Source of the DNA: CAYUTA01 sp964447605
Lineage (GTDB): Bacteria > Bacillota > Clostridia > Christensenellales > CAG-138
Length of the DNA: 23,102 nt
Direction: 5' to 3'
Assembly (NCBI GenBank): GCA_964447605.1
Contig: CAYUTA010000039.1
Span: forward strand, 1 to 23,102
Shown: positions 21,175-23,102 of the stretch, one piece after another
Layout of the letters: every line of letters begins with the position of its first letter
Numbering within the stretch: position 1 is the stretch's first letter
Notes under the pieces: generated by a model
Told to the model about the DNA's origin: nothing
The model's input: only the letters and a program-made list of their open reading frames with translations
Databases searched by the model: none
Made by a program: the position numbers and the translations under genes

Positions 21175-22126
21175 ATGTGTTCCATCGGAATCGATATTGG
21201 CGGCGCCAATATCGCATGTGGCATTGTCGCAAAAGAATCCGCGCTCGTGCATAAGCTGTCGGCGCCATATTCCGGCCCGCAGGCGCCGCTTGCCTCCGCC
21301 GACGTCTGCGTGGAGTTGGTCCGGACGCTGCTCGAAAACGCAGGGCTTTCGATGGAGGATATCGACGCGGTCGGACTTGCCGTGCCGGGGCAGATCGACT
21401 GCGCGACAGGCGGCGTTATCCGCGCTTGCAACCTGGGCTACCATGATTTTCTGCTGACGGAGCTTATGCGCGCACAGCTGCGTGAAACGCTGATTCACGC
21501 TGAAAACGACGCGAATGCAGCCCCGCGTTGGCCGAATACTGCTTCGGCGCGTTCAGAGGCCATGCCTCGGGCCTGCTCATAACGCTTGGAACCGGTGTGG
21601 GCGGGGGATGAACGACAGGCTGTTCATCGGCGGCAGAAAGAGCGGCTTTGAAATCGGCCATATGATGCTGCAATTTGGCGGAGAGGCATGCAGCCGCGGC
21701 AACTTCGGCTGTTTTGAGGCATACTGCCCGGCGAGCGCTTTGGTCCGCGACGGCGTGCGCGCGGCGGATGCGCATCCGGATTGTACGATTGCGCGGCAGG
21801 CCTGCCGGGAAAACAGGAAAATCGACGCAAAGCTCATCATCGACTGTGCAAAGGCGGGCGACGCGGTTGCAGGCGATCTGTTTTCCAACTACGCGGCGCG
21901 CTTGGGGGCGGGAATCGTTTCCGCAATCGCAATACTGGACCCTGAGGTTGTGGCGCTTGGCGGTGGTGTGGGCAATGCGGGCGCATTTTTGCTCGATACG
22001 GTGCGCGACTATCTTGCCCGGCATGTGTTTTTTGCCAACCATACCGGCCGGGTCGTGACTGCACGGCTGGGAAACGACGCGGCGATGCTGCATACGCAGG
22101 CTGCGCTGCCGGACCTCGAGGCATAG
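21175..22126 (+). pseudogene. ROK-family sugar kinase/regulator, interrupted by two frameshifts
   Basis: The full ROK fold (glucokinase-like, ATP-dependent sugar phosphorylation) is readable only across three frames. Segment 1 (21175 to about 21521) starts at an ATG with GAGGAG 4 nt upstream. It contains the phosphate-binding DIGGANI, VGLAVPGQID and the catalytic ENDANAA. The frame then breaks at the C-run 21521-21524. The next frame gives ALAEYCFGAFRG … LITLGTGVGGG to the G-run 21603-21607. The third frame gives MNDRLFIGGRKSG … to the stop at 22124-22126, including the family zinc-site region. That region reads ACSRGNFGCFE, with arginine where the second cysteine of CxCGxxGC is expected. Both lesions are at homopolymers, so sequencing error is as likely as true decay. 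It lies 8 nt after the HAD gene. Confidence 0.85.
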
Positions 22127-22150
22127 GGGCGCGCGTATTGGCCGCGGATG

Positions 22151-22189
22151 CGCCGCTTTTGTCATTGCGCGGGGAAGCGGCGGGCTTTT
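22151..22189 (+). terminator. candidate terminator after the ROK gene
   Basis: An 8-bp stem CGCCGCTT / AAGCGGCG with a 16-nt loop is followed by GGCTTTT. The T-run is short. The remaining bases up to the next gene's RBS show no clear promoter. Confidence 0.45.
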
Positions 22190-22301
22190 CAACATGTAAT
22201 TCAAGACGTCCTGACGACGCTTTGGCTTCAGGTGGAATATGGGGCGGAAAGGCCGGCCCATACGGTATCCGCGGATCAATTGAACGGGGAGGGAATCTGA
22301 T

Positions 22302-23102
22302 ATGGCAAACATTCTGGACTATTTGAACTGGCGCGGCGATCTGTCGTTTGAGCAGGAGCCGTTTTGCGATGTTGATGCGCTGGTGTTATGCCGGCTTTCC
22401 TATGTGCCGTTCGACGGCATCGTGCCGCCGGACTTTTCCGCCCGGCCGGTTCCGCTGAAACAGGCCGCCGAGACCTGCCTTGCGCTGGTGCATGACATGG
22501 ACAGCGCGCGAACCTTCCGGATGGATGACGACGAAGCGTTGCTCAACCGGCTTATCCGGAGCGAACGGTTCGGGACGCTTGGGCTTACCGGGCATGTCAA
22601 CCGGTTCAGCGAGCAGCAGGAGGAGCAGTTTTCCGCAACGACCGTGCTGCTGGGCGGCCACGGGCTGTTTATCGCGTTCCGTGGCACGGACGGCACGATT
22701 ATCGGCTGGAAAGAGGACTTTAACATGAGCTTTTCCTCGGCGGTTCCGGCGCAGTTGGACGCTGAGAAATACCTTGAGGCCGCCGCCGCGCATTTCCCGG
22801 GGAAATTGCGTGTGGGCGGGCATAGCAAGGGTGGGAACCTTGCCGTATATGCATCCGCATTTTGCAGTGAGGCCGTGCAAAACCGCATTGTAGGCGTATG
22901 TAACAACGATGGGCCGGGGTTTAATAAGGAGATCGTAAGCCTGCCGGGGTTTCAGCGCGTGCTTGACCGCATCCGCACCTACCTGCCGCAATCCTCCGTT
23001 GTCGGTATGCTGCTTGAGCATGAGGAGGACTTTTCAATCCTACACAGTACGGGCCGCGGGCTGGCGCAGCATGACGTATATTCATGGGAGGTATACCGCA
23101 AC
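22302..23102 (+). CDS. DUF2974 family protein, alpha/beta-hydrolase-like (3' end beyond window)
   Basis: The first 267 codons of an open frame that runs off the window. The start is ATG 22302, with GGGAGGG 8 nt upstream. The opening MANILDYLNWRGDLSFEQEPF … LCRLSYVPFDGIVP is characteristic of the DUF2974 (Mbeg1-like) family of Firmicutes. A lipase-like nucleophile elbow, GHSKGG (173-178, S175), is present, followed by NLAVYASAF and a CNNDGPGF strand/loop. This pattern suggests a serine hydrolase of unknown substrate, perhaps a lipid or ester. No signal peptide is seen, so it is probably cytoplasmic. The catalytic histidine, if present, may lie in the last part (HSTGRGLAQHDVYSW) or beyond the window. 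No promoter is obvious. Confidence 0.85.
   Translation, partial: MANILDYLNWRGDLSFEQEPFCDVDALVLCRLSYVPFDGIVPPDFSARPVPLKQAAETCLALVHDMDSARTFRMDDDEALLNRLIRSERFGTLGLTGHVNRFSEQQEEQFSATTVLLGGHGLFIAFRGTDGTIIGWKEDFNMSFSSAVPAQLDAEKYLEAAAAHFPGKLRVGGHSKGGNLAVYASAFCSEAVQNRIVGVCNNDGPGFNKEIVSLPGFQRVLDRIRTYLPQSSVVGMLLEHEEDFSILHSTGRGLAQHDVYSWEVYRN

Noticed and set aside
21515..22126. Independent 203-aa gene starting at 21515
   Set aside because: Its first 30 residues are out-of-frame ROK sequence; only the part from about 21608 is family-like, so it is a fragment of the split kinase gene.

Overview
The window looks like a chromosomal segment from a fairly GC-rich member of the Clostridia (Firmicutes). The evidence is strong Shine-Dalgarno sites, consensus SigA promoters, a clostridial-type class A penicillin-binding protein, OmpR-type two-component systems, a BofC-like sporulation protein, and families such as YigZ, DUF2461 and DUF2974. 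I cannot name a genus from the sequence alone.

Layout. (1) Bases 1-1330 are an accessory strip that reads like the end of a mobile element. It has three very small minus-strand genes, a divergent promoter pair with a palindromic operator-like site, and two small Xre-type regulators. (2) Bases 1332-1736 are a minus-strand tRNA-Ala(GGC) locus with its own promoter and terminator. Its leader carries two degenerate tRNA-like units with a period of about 67-69 nt. (3) Bases 1807-11427 are a cell-envelope and signalling block: a PBP1A-type peptidoglycan synthase, a cysteine-free family 4-like uracil-DNA glycosylase, a response regulator/histidine kinase pair with a SPOR-domain membrane protein behind it, and a second, clearly paralogous response regulator/histidine kinase pair. 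(4) Bases 11481-16317 hold tyrS, a YigZ/IMPACT protein, a large secreted or anchored Ig-like-repeat protein with a disordered cytoplasmic tail, and a DUF2461 protein. (5) Bases 16301-18869 hold a minus-strand multi-pass membrane protein resembling GT-C glycosyltransferases, diverging from a BofC-like protein with a sporulation-like promoter. (6) Bases 19044-22126 are a proA - HAD phosphatase - ROK kinase cluster in which the ROK gene is broken by two frameshifts. (7) The window ends inside a DUF2974 alpha/beta-hydrolase-like gene.

How the parts may work together: PBP1A, the SPOR protein and the two kinase/regulator pairs are consistent with envelope sensing and peptidoglycan control. The RR1-HK1-SPOR genes appear co-transcribed, and RR2-HK2 has its own promoter. 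I infer this role from position and domain content. The most unusual items are the tRNA-like leader array, the compact two-promoter switch at 573-671, the cysteine-free UDG, the tandem paralogous two-component systems (one kinase has an 88-residue basic tail), and the three-frame ROK gene. I saw no CRISPR array, transposase, integrase or rRNA.
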